Made by a program: the position numbers and the translations under genes | The notes under the pieces: generated by a model | Databases searched by the model: none | Seen by the model: the letters and a program-made list of their open reading frames with translations, nothing else | What the model was told of the DNA's origin: nothing | Assembly (NCBI GenBank): GCA_021287075.1 | Contig: JAJTBD010000017.1 | Coordinates: 1-64,000, forward strand | Source of the DNA: Micrococcales bacterium | GTDB lineage: Bacteria; Actinomycetota; Actinomycetes; Actinomycetales; Dermatophilaceae | Reading direction: 5' to 3' | DNA: 64,000 nt | Shown: piece by piece, positions 56,676-64,000 of the stretch | Position numbering within the stretch: the first letter of the stretch is position 1 | How the letters are laid out: every line of letters starts with the position of its first letter

Positions 56676-56704
56676 TGTGGTTACCTCACAATACGGTAAC
56701 CACA
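56676..56704. promoter_or_regulatory. perfect 10-9-10 inverted repeat operator (MarR)
   Basis: TGTGGTTACC (56676-56685) and GGTAACCACA (56695-56704) are exact reverse complements with a 9-bp AT-rich centre, between the ABC exporter and marR starts. It ends 8 bp before the leaderless marR hexamer TAGGTT (56713-56718), where bound repressor would block RNA polymerase in both directions. Confidence 0.75.
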
Positions 56705-56724
56705 GTGTCCGCTAGGTTGTTCCC

Positions 56725-57255
56725 GTGCCCACCACCCCCGACGGCGAGACCCTCGACCAGCTCCTGCTCGGGGCGGCCCGCGCCCTGCGGGCCTCGTGGC
56801 ACCAGGGCACGGCGGCCGCCCCTGCGTCGGCCGCCCCCACGACCGAGGGGTATGCCGCGGCGCACCACGGCCCCGCCCCGCACCACGGCCTCGCCCCCCA
56901 CCACGGGCGCGCGCTGAAGGTGCTCGGCGCAGGGGCGCCCATGCGGCCGGGCCAGCTGGCCGAGCGGCTGCGGATCGCCCCGCGCTCGGCCACCGACGTC
57001 CTCGACGCCCTGCTCGAGCGGGGCCTGGCCGAGCGCAGCGCCGACCCCACCGACCGCCGGGCCTCCCTGGTCGAGCTCACCGACGAGGGCCGCGTGGCGC
57101 TCGCCGAGCTCGAGCGGCACCGCGCCGCCGCGGCCCGGGCCTTCTTCGCCGACCTCACCGATGCCGAGCGCGCCGACCTCGCGCGGCTGCTGGGACGCCT
57201 CCAGCGGCATACTGGCGGGGCGGACCACACCCCCACGACGAGGAGCCCCCGGTGA
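56725..57255 (+). CDS. MarR family transcriptional regulator with His-Gly repeats
   Basis: 176 residues. The winged helix is MRPGQLAERLRIAPRSATDV followed by LLERGLAERSADPTDRRASL, then a coiled C-terminus. An unusual insert before the domain reads HHGPAP HHGLAP HHGRAL, three 18-bp tandem units. Expected ligand is a drug or metal sensed near the exporter. GTG 56725 is 6 bp after TAGGTT: leaderless. It overlaps proC (GTGA). Confidence 0.9.
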   Translation: MPTTPDGETLDQLLLGAARALRASWHQGTAAAPASAAPTTEGYAAAHHGPAPHHGLAPHHGRALKVLGAGAPMRPGQLAERLRIAPRSATDVLDALLERGLAERSADPTDRRASLVELTDEGRVALAELERHRAAAARAFFADLTDAERADLARLLGRLQRHTGGADHTPTTRSPR

Positions 57256-58043
57256 GCACGATCGCGATCTTCGGCGCCGGAGCGATGGGCGAGGCGGTCA
57301 TCGCCGGCCTCACCCAGGCTGGCGGTCACGACATCGTCATCGTCGAGCCGCGCGAGGAGCGGGCGGCCGAGCTGGTCGAGCGCTATGGCGTGACCAGCTC
57401 CGATGTCGCGGGCGCGGCCGACGCCGACACCGTCCTGCTCGTGGTCAAGCCCCACGACGTCGCCGGCCTGCTTGGCCAGCTCAGGCACCACCTATCGTCC
57501 GACGCACTCGTGATCTCGCTGGCGGCCGGCGTGACCACCGACGCGCTCGAGGGCGGGCTCGCCGACGGCCAGCCCGTCGCCCGGGTCATGCCCAACACGC
57601 CTGCGCTCATCGGCCAGGGCATGGCCGCGGTCAGCCCGGGCCGGCATGCCACTGCCGAGCACGTGGCCCGCGCCCGCGAGGTGCTGGGCGCGTGCGGCGA
57701 GGTCGTCGAGGTCCCCGAGAAGCAGCAGGACGCCGTCACCGCACTGTCGGGGTCCGGTCCCGCCTATCTGTTCTATGTCGCCGATGCGCTCATCGAGGGC
57801 GGCGTCCTCCAGGGCCTGCCGCGCGAGACCGCCCGCGACCTGGCCGTGCAGACCCTCTATGGCGCGGCGGCGATGCTCAAGGAGACCGGCGAGCACCCCG
57901 CGGTCCTGCGCGAGCGGGTCTCCTCACCGGCGGGCACGACCATGGCGGGGCTGCGCGAGCTCGACCTCGCCGGCGTGCGCGCCGCGCTGGTCTCCGCGGT
58001 CGCGGCCGCCACGGAGCGCTCCCGCGAGCTCGGCCGTGGCTGA
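57252..58043 (+). CDS. proC: pyrroline-5-carboxylate reductase
   Basis: Last step of proline synthesis, NAD(P)H-dependent. N-terminal IAIFGAGAMGEAVIAGL; VKPHDV; PNTPALIGQGMAAV; the signature SGSGPAYLFYVADALIEGGV; VSSPAGTTMAGLREL. 263 residues. GTG 57252 shares bases with the MarR stop. Next gene begins inside its end. Position matches Rv0500. Confidence 0.96.
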   Translation: MSTIAIFGAGAMGEAVIAGLTQAGGHDIVIVEPREERAAELVERYGVTSSDVAGAADADTVLLVVKPHDVAGLLGQLRHHLSSDALVISLAAGVTTDALEGGLADGQPVARVMPNTPALIGQGMAAVSPGRHATAEHVARAREVLGACGEVVEVPEKQQDAVTALSGSGPAYLFYVADALIEGGVLQGLPRETARDLAVQTLYGAAAMLKETGEHPAVLRERVSSPAGTTMAGLRELDLAGVRAALVSAVAAATERSRELGRG

Positions 58044-58548
58044 GGCCGGCCCCGCGCCCGAGGTGCGCCTGCTCGACCCGGCCGACTGGGCGGCATACCG
58101 AGATGTGCGGCTGGCCATGCTCGAGGACTCGCCCGAGGCCTTCCTCACCACGACCGCCGAGGCGCTCGTGCACGACGAGCCCTTCTGGCGGGAGCGGCTG
58201 ACCAACGCCCCGACGTGGGTGGCCGGCAGCGACGGCGCGCCCCTGGGCGCGGTCAGCGTCTGGGCAGCGCCCGATCTGCCCGAGGGCACGCTCGAGCTGA
58301 TCGCGATGTGGGTGGCCCCCGCCGGCCGGCGCCGCGGCGTCGGGCGTGCCCTCGTCACCAGTGTGCTCCGGTATGCCGCGGAGCAGGGCTGCGGGCAGGT
58401 GCACCTGGGCGTCTTCGCCTCCAACGCCCCCGCGGTGCAGCTGTACGAGGCGTGCGGCTTCGCGCCCACCGGCACCAGCGAGACCGTGGCCGCCCGCCCC
58501 GGCGAGCGGATCCTGCACCTCGCGCGGGCCATCGCGCCCTCGGCCTGA
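58036..58548 (+). CDS. GNAT family N-acetyltransferase
   Basis: 170 residues from GTG 58036, inside the proC end. Acetyl-CoA motif AGRRRGVGRALVTSVLRYA follows IAMWVAPAG; last strand ILHLARAI. DVRLAMLEDSPEAFLTT resembles proteins in which this motif marks small-molecule or protein acetylation. Substrate unknown. Shares its N-terminal pattern with the next gene, so the two may be old duplicates. Confidence 0.87.
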   Translation: MAEAGPAPEVRLLDPADWAAYRDVRLAMLEDSPEAFLTTTAEALVHDEPFWRERLTNAPTWVAGSDGAPLGAVSVWAAPDLPEGTLELIAMWVAPAGRRRGVGRALVTSVLRYAAEQGCGQVHLGVFASNAPAVQLYEACGFAPTGTSETVAARPGERILHLARAIAPSA

Positions 58549-58623
58549 CCCGCGTCCCTTTCCAGGGGGTCGGATTCCGGCCAGGGCTGCCAGCGGGGCG
58601 CGCGGACGTGACAGTATTCGGCC

Positions 58624-59256
58624 ATGAGCGAGATCAGGGTTCGCCAGCTGGCAGATGACGAGTGGGAGCTGTACCGCGAGGTCCGGCTCGCGTCGCTGAA
58701 GGAGTCCCCGGACGCCTTCGCCGACACCTATGAGCACGAGGAGGGCCTCGGCGAGGAGGTCTGGCACGACCGCATGCGCCGCTGCCGCCGCTTCGTGGCC
58801 GAGGACGGCAAGGAGATCGCCGGCGTGGTCTCGCTCGCCGACTCGCTGCGCCCCGTCTCCCAGCTCGACGACCCCGAGCTCGACCACGATGTCGACCCCG
58901 ACCTTGACGATGCCCACCACCGCGGCGAGCTCTCCCTCGACGGCGTCGAGGAGGGCGAGCACGTCGGAGAGGTCTTCGGCCTGTGGGTCACGGCTGCCCA
59001 CCGTGGCAAGGGCGCCTCGCGTCGGCTGATGCGCAAGGCGGCCAAGACCGCTCAGGACCTGGAGAAGACCCACCTCGCCTACTGGGTGGGCTCCGACAAC
59101 GGCCGCGCGGTCGCCTTCGCCTCCGGCCTCGGCTTCCTGCCGACCGACTCCCGCCGCCCGATGCGCAAGGCCAATGACGAGGACGGCGAGGAGGAGATCG
59201 CGATGGTCATGCCGCTGCACGCCGACCGCGGCTTCCTCTTCGACGTCGACGACTGA
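58624..59256 (+). CDS. GNAT family N-acetyltransferase with acidic insert
   Basis: 210 residues. EVRLASLKESPDAFADTY parallels the neighbouring GNAT. The acetyl-CoA loop is TAAHRGKGASRRLMRKAAK. A ~25-residue Asp/Glu-rich insert (QLDDPELDHDVDPDLDDAHH) precedes the core strand, and the C-terminus is also acidic (NDEDGEEEIAMVMPLH). Substrate unknown. Confidence 0.85.
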   Translation: MSEIRVRQLADDEWELYREVRLASLKESPDAFADTYEHEEGLGEEVWHDRMRRCRRFVAEDGKEIAGVVSLADSLRPVSQLDDPELDHDVDPDLDDAHHRGELSLDGVEEGEHVGEVFGLWVTAAHRGKGASRRLMRKAAKTAQDLEKTHLAYWVGSDNGRAVAFASGLGFLPTDSRRPMRKANDEDGEEEIAMVMPLHADRGFLFDVDD

Positions 59257-59268
59257 CCGGGCCGGTTG

Positions 59269-59937
59269 CTAGGGGCGCGCTGCGAGGTTCTCGATCAGCT
59301 TGGTCGGGCCGCTGACGATGATGACATCGCCGTCGGCGACCTTGGTGCTCGGCACCGCGTGGGCGAAGTCCTCGCCGGGTGACTTCACGCCCACCACCGT
59401 GACGCCGTATTTGCTGCGGATCGCCGACTGCTGGAGCGTGAAGCCGATGGTCTCGCGCGGTGGCCGCATCTTGACGATGGCGAAGCCGTCGTCGAACTCG
59501 ATGTAGTCCTCCATCTTGCCGTTGACCAGGTGGGCGACGCGCTTGCCGCTGTCGGCCTCGGGGCGCACCACGTGGTGGACGCCGATCCGCTCGAGGATCT
59601 TGGCGTGGTCGGCCGACAGGGCCTTGGCCCAGATCTGCTCCACGCCCGCCTCGACGAGGTTGGAGGCCGCCAGCACCGAGGCCTCGACCGAGGACCCGAT
59701 GGCCACCACGGCCAGCCGCAGCCCGCGCGCGCGGGTCCGCTCGATGATCGAGGGATGGCCGGCGTCGGCCGTGATCACCTTGTCGAGCTTGCCCTGGAAG
59801 GCGTCGGCGAGCTCGGGGTCCATCTCGACGGCGACGACGCGGTGGCCGAGCTTCTTCAGCTCGGCGGCCGCGGCCCCGCCGAAGCGGCCGAGACCGATGA
59901 CGAGGACGTCGTCGTCGTAGAGGCGGTTGCGGGCCAT
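59269..59937 (-). CDS. trkA: TrkA/KtrA-type potassium uptake regulatory protein
   Basis: 222 residues. N-terminal RCK Rossmann domain: VLVIGLGRFGGAAAAELKKL, VVAVEMDPEL and AVVAIGSSVEASVLAASNLV. C-terminal RCK-C domain KVADGDVIIVSGPTKLIENL. ATG 59937 follows AAGGA. It gates a membrane K+ channel partner (TrkH/KtrB), which is not in the window. The longer upstream ORF start is not needed. Confidence 0.9.
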   Translation of the reverse strand: MARNRLYDDDVLVIGLGRFGGAAAAELKKLGHRVVAVEMDPELADAFQGKLDKVITADAGHPSIIERTRARGLRLAVVAIGSSVEASVLAASNLVEAGVEQIWAKALSADHAKILERIGVHHVVRPEADSGKRVAHLVNGKMEDYIEFDDGFAIVKMRPPRETIGFTLQQSAIRSKYGVTVVGVKSPGEDFAHAVPSTKVADGDVIIVSGPTKLIENLAARP

Positions 59938-60049
59938 GGGCGGTCCTTCGTGGTCGATGCCGGGCGGTGCGTGGCCACCATCTGGGCAATGGGGGCAATT
60001 GCTCACGTGTGCCGACACACGAGCCTATCCGGCGAGTAGCGTGACCGTT

Positions 60050-61246
60050 ATGTCGAACGGGGTGCGCGTGGTGTGGGACGAGAGCTTCACGGCCTACAAC
60101 TTCGGGGAGGGCCACCCGATGGCACCTGCCCGGCTCGACCTCACGGCGCGGCTCTGTGACGCCTTCGGGCTCTTCGCCCTCGAGGACGTCGAGGTCGTCA
60201 ACCCGCAGATCGCGACCGACGAGGAGCTCGCGACGGTCCACGACCCCGCCTATATCGCGGCCGTCCGGCACGCCTCCGAGGACCCGGCCACCGCCGACCA
60301 GCGCCGCGGGCTCGGGACCGAGGACGACCCGGCCTTCGAGGGCATCCACGACGCGAGCGCCCGCATCGCCGGCGGCACCCTCCAGATGTGCAAGGACGTC
60401 TGGCACGGCGAGGTGCGGCACGCGGTCAACTTCTGCGGCGGCATGCACCACGCGATGAAGGACCGGGCCGCGGGCTTCTGCATCTACAACGACGCGGCCA
60501 TCGGCATCCAGTGGATGCTCGACAACGGCGCCGAGCGGGTGGTCTATGTCGATGTCGACGTCCACCACGGCGACGGCGTCGAGTCGCTCTTCTGGGACGA
60601 CCCGCGGGTGCTGACGATCTCGATCCACGAGAACGGCCGCGTGCTCTTCCCGGGCACCGGCTGGCCGGGGGAGGTCGGCGGCGACCAGGCCGTGGGCTCG
60701 GCCGTCAACGTGGCCCTGCCCCCGGGCACGGGCGACTCGCAGTGGCTGCGGGCCATCCACGCCACGGTGGTCCCCATCGTGCGGGCCTTCCGACCCCAGG
60801 TGATCGTCAGCCAGCACGGTGCCGACACCCACGCCCAGGACCCGCTCGCGCACCTCGTGGTCTCCGTCGACGCCCAGCGGCACGCGATGGAGACCATCCA
60901 CCAGCTCGCCCATGACCTGTGCGACGGCAAGTGGGTCGCGCTCGGCGGTGGCGGCTACGAGCTGGTCGATGTGGTCCCGCGCTCGTGGACGCACCTGACC
61001 GCGATCGCGGCGCACCATCCCATCAAGCTCGCCGAGGCCGTGCCCGAGGGCTGGCGCCAGCATGTGCGCGACGCGCTAGGGCGCGACACCCCGCCGACCA
61101 TGGGCGATCTGGACCCCTCCCGCGGGCCGATCTGGTTCCAGCCCTGGGACATGGGCTTCAACCCAGAGTCCGAGGTCGACCGGGCGGTCATGGCCACCCG
61201 CGAGGCGTCCTTCGCCCACCACGGTCTCGATATCTGGTTCGACTGA
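60050..61246 (+). CDS. acuC: acetoin utilisation protein AcuC / class I histone deacetylase-like
   Basis: 398 residues of the deacetylase fold. Zinc ligands and catalytic His pair are in GGMHHAMKDRAAGFC, VDVDVHHGDG, and QHGADTHAQDP; NDAAIGIQW and GGGGYELVDVVPRSW follow. Likely removes acetyl groups from acetyl-CoA synthetase or other lysines. ATG 60050 lies 7 bp after TAGCGT (60037-60042): leaderless. Confidence 0.92.
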   Translation: MSNGVRVVWDESFTAYNFGEGHPMAPARLDLTARLCDAFGLFALEDVEVVNPQIATDEELATVHDPAYIAAVRHASEDPATADQRRGLGTEDDPAFEGIHDASARIAGGTLQMCKDVWHGEVRHAVNFCGGMHHAMKDRAAGFCIYNDAAIGIQWMLDNGAERVVYVDVDVHHGDGVESLFWDDPRVLTISIHENGRVLFPGTGWPGEVGGDQAVGSAVNVALPPGTGDSQWLRAIHATVVPIVRAFRPQVIVSQHGADTHAQDPLAHLVVSVDAQRHAMETIHQLAHDLCDGKWVALGGGGYELVDVVPRSWTHLTAIAAHHPIKLAEAVPEGWRQHVRDALGRDTPPTMGDLDPSRGPIWFQPWDMGFNPESEVDRAVMATREASFAHHGLDIWFD

Positions 61247-61545
61247 GATCGGTTGCGCCGCAAGGTTTCTGGGCGCGGCGACCAGAGCACGACCGGCGTA
61301 TGCCGCGGGGGCCGGCCTCCGCGGCATACGCCGAGATGCGTGCTGGCCGGGTGCCCGCCCGGTGAAGTTACACCGGTGAAGTTCTCGAGGGTCTTCCGGC
61401 GTGTCCGCTGGACAATCGCTGGGAGTTTCCTCTGTTCGACTTCCCACATGTCACATCTGCCCCTATGGTTGCCTCTTGCATGCACGTATTAGTCCGCCGG
61501 AGGGGAAGCCGGCGATGCGCGCGTGCAGAAGAGATCGAGGTATCT
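61247..61545. promoter_or_regulatory. 299-bp gap with terminator and BldC-like gene promoter region
   Basis: A hairpin occupies 61294-61333. CCGGTGAAGTT occurs twice (61359-61369 and 61373-61383) with 14-bp period, then TATGGT near 61464 and a purine-rich GGAGGGGAAG. No credible gene apart from short shadow frames. The direct repeat is the main candidate regulatory site for the following HTH gene. Confidence 0.5.
61294..61333 (+). terminator. hairpin after acuC built from a GTATGCCGC / GCGGCATAC pair
   Basis: 61294-61308 pairs with 61319-61333 over 15 bp and extends through a G-T pair and two G-C pairs. It begins 48 bp after the acuC stop. Third instance of this construction. Confidence 0.75.
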
Positions 61546-61746
61546 ATGTCCCAGGAGCGTCAGCTCGCCGAGGTCCGGTTCCTGACCGTGGCCGAGGTCG
61601 CCTCGATCATGCGCGTGTCGAAGATGACCGTGTACCGCATGGTGCACGCCGGTGACCTTCCTGCCATCCGCGTCGGTCGGTCCTTCCGGGTGCCGGAGGA
61701 TGCTGTGCACAAGTACCTGCACACGTCCTACGTCGACACCGCGTGA
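61546..61746 (+). CDS. BldC/excisionase-like helix-turn-helix protein (Rv0500A type)
   Basis: 66 residues: FLTVAEVASIMRVSKMTVYR, then VHAGDLPAIRVGRSFRVPED and KYLHTSYVDTA. MerR-like winged HTH without effector domain, as in Rv0500A, always just before bS22 in actinobacteria. ATG 61546 follows GATCGAGG (weak site). May regulate its neighbours or recombination; no target known here. A terminator hairpin follows at 61762-61800. Confidence 0.88.
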   Translation: MSQERQLAEVRFLTVAEVASIMRVSKMTVYRMVHAGDLPAIRVGRSFRVPEDAVHKYLHTSYVDTA

Positions 61747-61761
61747 TTGCCCCCTGAAGTC

Positions 61762-61800
61762 ATCGGGGAGGGCCGGGCCTGGTGCCGGGCCCTCCCCGAT
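61762..61800 (+). terminator. 13-bp hairpin terminator after the HTH gene
   Basis: ATCGGGGAGGGCC (61762-61774) pairs exactly with GGCCCTCCCCGAT (61788-61800), 13-base loop. It lies 15 bp after the HTH stop, before the bS22 promoter. Confidence 0.85.
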
Positions 61801-61851
61801 GTCTGGGCAGGTGACGCGCCCCTTCTCCGACGTCACCGACCGGGGCCGGGT

Positions 61852-61881
61852 TTGAGGGAGACACGGCCACAGCGGTAAAGT
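61852..61881 (+). promoter_or_regulatory. promoter of the bS22 gene
   Basis: TTGAGG (61852-61857) and TAAAGT (61876-61881) are separated by 18 bp. The resulting leader of about 70 nt carries AGAGGA 4 bases before the ATG. This gene therefore uses a leadered start, unlike many neighbours. Confidence 0.6.
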
Positions 61882-61957
61882 CATTCCCCTGACCGTTCGG
61901 CGTGGTGCCCTGTTCGTGCCCCCGTCGGCACGACACCTTCAAAGGCAAGAGGACACC

Positions 61958-62056
61958 ATGGGTTCTGTTATCAAGAAGCGCCGCAAGCGCATGGCGAAGA
62001 AGAAGCACCGCAAGCTCCTTCGCAAGACGCGTCACCAGCGTCGCAACAAGAAGTGA
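61958..62056 (+). CDS. small basic ribosomal protein bS22
   Basis: A 32-residue peptide, MGSVIKKRRKRMAKKKHRKL then LRKTRHQRRNKK, nearly all Lys/Arg. It matches the actinobacterial ribosomal protein bS22 (Rv0500B; AURKAIP1/COX24 domain), which binds 16S rRNA in mycobacterial ribosomes. Too short for many gene finders. It has its own promoter and a perfect terminator, so is expressed alone. Confidence 0.92.
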   Translation: MGSVIKKRRKRMAKKKHRKLLRKTRHQRRNKK

Positions 62057-62061
62057 CCTGC

Positions 62062-62098
62062 CATGAGGGCCCCGGCTGATCGAGTCGGGGCCCTCATG
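62062..62098 (+). terminator. 13-bp hairpin terminator after bS22
   Basis: CATGAGGGCCCCG (62062-62074) pairs exactly with CGGGGCCCTCATG (62086-62098), with an 11-base loop. Begins 5 bp after the stop codon. Confidence 0.85.
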
Positions 62099-62111
62099 CG
62101 TTGTCGGGCGG

Positions 62112-62207
62112 TAACCTGATCGGGTGGTCCGTCCGGGTCACCGGGCGCCGCAGCCGCCGCCCGTCGAGCCAGCCCGTCGCGGGCGCCGGAGAGGGGAGTG
62201 CCGATGA
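62112..62207 (+). promoter_or_regulatory. leaderless promoter with 27-codon uORF coupled to the epimerase
   Basis: TAACCT (62112-62117) is 6 bp before GTG 62124. From there an Arg/Pro-rich 27-codon ORF runs to TGA at 62205-62207, overlapping the epimerase ATG (ATGA). GAGGGGAG lies just upstream of that ATG. The uORF may couple or tune translation; expression of the peptide is unproven. Confidence 0.4.
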
Positions 62208-63277
62208 GCCGCACCGTCCTGGTCACCGGCGTCTCGCGCCACATCGGCGGGCGCGTCGCCCGGCAGCTGACCGCCGACGGGTCGATCGACCGGGTCATCG
62301 GCGTCGACGTGGTCCCGCCGCCGCACGACATCGGCCGGGCCGAGTTCGTCCGGGCCGACATCCGCAACCCCGTCATCGGGCGGATCATGGCCCAGGCCGA
62401 GGTCGACACGGTCGTCCACCTCAATGTCATCGCCACCCCCGTCAACGCCGGCGGACGTGTCTCCCAGAAGGAGATCAACGTCATCGGCACGATGCAGCTG
62501 CTCGCGGCCTGCCAGAAGACCGACAGCGTGCGGCGGCTGGTGGTCAAGTCCTCCGGTGCCGTCTATGGCTCGAGCCCGCGCGACCCGGCGATGTTCACCG
62601 AGGGCATGGTGGCCAAGGTCATGCCCCGCAGCGGTTTCGGCAAGGACTCGGTCGAGGTCGAGGGCTATGTGCGCGGCTTCTCGCGGCGCCGTCCCGACGT
62701 CGAGATCTCGATGCTGCGCATCGCCAACATCATCGGGCCCGACATCCGCACGGCGCTGACCGACTACTTCAGCATGCCGGTGGTCCCGGTGCCCTTCGGC
62801 TATGACGCGAGGCTCCAGTTCTGCCACGAGGACGACGCGGTCGAGGCCATCAAACTGGCCACCCTCGGGCCAGCGACGGGCATCGTCAACATCGCCGGCG
62901 AAGGCGTCGTCACCGTGCTCCAGGGGGCCGCGATGGTCGGCCGCCCGGTCGCGTTCGTCCCGCTGCCGCTGGCCAGCCCGATGGGCGGCCTGGTGCGCCG
63001 GGCCGGCTTCGCCGACTTCTCCCCGGACCAGATGCAGTTCCTCGCCTTCGGCCGTGGGCTCGACACCACACGGATGCGTGAGGAGATGGGCTTCACGCCG
63101 CGCTTCACCACCCGACAGGCCTTCGCCGACTTCGCCTCCGGTGTCGGCTCGCTCGTGCCCGGGGTGGACGCGCTCGGCTCGCTCGGACGACAGGGCGTCG
63201 GCGCCGCGCGTGAGCTGATGGGCGCTGCGGTCGGTGCGGCCGGCAATGTGCTGCCGATGACCCAGGCGCGGCCATGA
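62204..63277 (+). CDS. NAD-dependent epimerase/dehydratase family protein (Rv0501-like)
   Basis: 357 residues. The nucleotide motif VLVTGVSRHIGGRVARQL is the extended SDR G-x-x-G-x-x-G in loose form; VVKSSGAVYGSSPRDPAMF supplies the Ser. The usual Y-x-x-x-K is not seen (SGFGKDSVEVEGYVRG instead), so catalysis may differ from GalE. ATG 62204 is chosen for GAGGGGAG; GTG 62198 is an alternative. Overlap with the acyltransferase start makes an operon, as at Rv0501-Rv0502. Confidence 0.85.
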   Translation: MSRTVLVTGVSRHIGGRVARQLTADGSIDRVIGVDVVPPPHDIGRAEFVRADIRNPVIGRIMAQAEVDTVVHLNVIATPVNAGGRVSQKEINVIGTMQLLAACQKTDSVRRLVVKSSGAVYGSSPRDPAMFTEGMVAKVMPRSGFGKDSVEVEGYVRGFSRRRPDVEISMLRIANIIGPDIRTALTDYFSMPVVPVPFGYDARLQFCHEDDAVEAIKLATLGPATGIVNIAGEGVVTVLQGAAMVGRPVAFVPLPLASPMGGLVRRAGFADFSPDQMQFLAFGRGLDTTRMREEMGFTPRFTTRQAFADFASGVGSLVPGVDALGSLGRQGVGAARELMGAAVGAAGNVLPMTQARP

Positions 63278-64000
63278 GCGCCCCACGTCGAGGCTCGCTG
63301 GCCGCCGGTGCCGCCCGCGCGGGGGGCGAGCGGGCGCGCCGTCGCGGCACCCCGCTGATCGCCGGCTCCGAGCGGGCGGGCGACACGGCTGAGGCCAGCA
63401 GGCCCCCCGCCAAGACGGGCGCCGCCAAGACGGGCGACACCAAGAAGGCCGCCGCCAAGAAGACCCCAAGGAAGACCACCACCACGCCGGTGCTCCACGT
63501 CGTCCCCGACCTCGAGCCCGACGAGGCGCCGGTCTCCGCCCTCCCCCAGGCCGACACCACCCGCCCCCGGCGGCTCGCCCGCGACGAGCGGATCCGCGCG
63601 GCCGGCGAGGCGGCCTCCCGCGAGGCGGGCTCCGCTGCGGTCGTGCCCGGCATCGAGGAGCTGGTCCAGGCCGGGGTCGCCGCCGTGCGTGCCGCGGCCG
63701 CCGCGTCCGGCCTCTCGCCAGAGGAGGTCGAGCAGGCCGTCGCCCGCTCGCTGGCCTTCATCCGGCGCCGCCTGACCGGCGACTATGCGGTCGACGACTT
63801 CGGCTTCGACCGCGACTTCACCCTCAACGCCTATCTGCCCATGCTCCGGCCGCTGTATCGCTCGTGGTTCCGCGTCGAGGCACGCGGGCTGGAGAACATC
63901 CCGGCCGAGGGCGGTGCGCTGGTCGTCGCCAACCACTCCGGGACGGTCGCCCTCGACTCGCTGATGACGATGGTCGCGGTGCACGACGAGCACCCGCAGC
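63274..64000 (+). CDS. lysophospholipid acyltransferase family protein, N-terminal part
   Basis: The gene runs off the window; 242 residues seen. A long disordered N-terminus (~130 residues) rich in Arg, Ala and Lys (AAKTGDTKKAAAKKTPRKTT) precedes the acyltransferase domain: LNAYLPMLRPLYRSWFRVEA and VVANHSGTVALDSLMTM. The block I His and Asp are separated by six residues (H-x6-D) instead of four, as I recall for Rv0502. Likely membrane-associated phospholipid synthesis. ATG 63274 overlaps the epimerase. Confidence 0.82.
   Translation, partial: MSAPRRGSLAAGAARAGGERARRRGTPLIAGSERAGDTAEASRPPAKTGAAKTGDTKKAAAKKTPRKTTTTPVLHVVPDLEPDEAPVSALPQADTTRPRRLARDERIRAAGEAASREAGSAAVVPGIEELVQAGVAAVRAAAAASGLSPEEVEQAVARSLAFIRRRLTGDYAVDDFGFDRDFTLNAYLPMLRPLYRSWFRVEARGLENIPAEGGALVVANHSGTVALDSLMTMVAVHDEHPQ

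Overview
The window is chromosomal DNA from a high-GC actinobacterium. G and C dominate third codon positions, GTG starts are common, and the genes are actinobacterial (lsr2, clpC, disA, class F sortase, bS22, DUF3180, solitary nuoD-like gene). Gene order matches two Mycobacterium tuberculosis blocks: ppa-dacB-tilS-hpt-ftsH-folEPBK-DUF3180-panCD-lysS-lsr2-clpC plus mutY-disA-radA (the Rv3628 to Rv3585 region), and Rv0495c-ppx-isomerase-proC-HTH-bS22-epimerase-acyltransferase (Rv0495c to Rv0502). An Intrasporangiaceae-like member of Micrococcales is my best guess; the class is well supported, the family is inference.

Layout. 1-5.7 kb: 3' part of an NlpC/P60 cell-wall hydrolase, pyrophosphatase, PBP4-type carboxypeptidase, a zinc metalloprotease, tilS and hpt. 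5.7-7.1 kb: decayed DNA with a pseudogene and a frameshifted ZIP transporter. 7.3-12.2 kb: ftsH and a tightly coupled folate operon with a folB-folK fusion. 12.2-15.8 kb: sortase, solitary nuoD-like gene, P450 and a VOC protein. 15.9-20.8 kb: pantothenate plus NAD operon (DUF2520, panC, panD, nadB, nadC). 20.9-26.7 kb: ATPase, hydrolase, lysS, lsr2, an FhuF-like iron-sulfur protein and a membrane protein. 26.7-34.4 kb: agmatinase, then DNA repair (split LigD, Ku, Ogt, Fpg/Nei glycosylase) interleaved with two SPFH proteins and an RHH regulator. 34.6-40.9 kb: clpC and an FMN-riboswitch ribDEBAH operon. 40.9-47.4 kb: acetyltransferase, gluconokinase, mutY, disA, radA and an ABC-F protein. 47.4-52.1 kb: flavin reductases, an SOS-box-linked DUF222/HNH gene, a methyltransferase and a cysteine-rich protein. 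52.3-64 kb: ppx, sugar isomerase, TetR, an ABC exporter divergent from a MarR regulator, proC, acetyltransferases, TrkA, AcuC, HTH protein, bS22, epimerase and the start of an acyltransferase.

No rRNA, intact tRNA, CRISPR array, insertion sequence or phage module was found. The strongest unexplained signal is a 9-bp word, GTATGCCGC and its complement GCGGCATAC, counted by eye about 39 times in both orientations, in genes and in gaps, and paired head-to-head to build three hairpins at 3' ends. A second theme is leaderless promoters: a TAGNNT-like hexamer lies 6-7 bp before the start codon of at least a dozen genes, which fixes several starts. A third is short stop-codon-containing tandem duplications at the 3' ends of genes.
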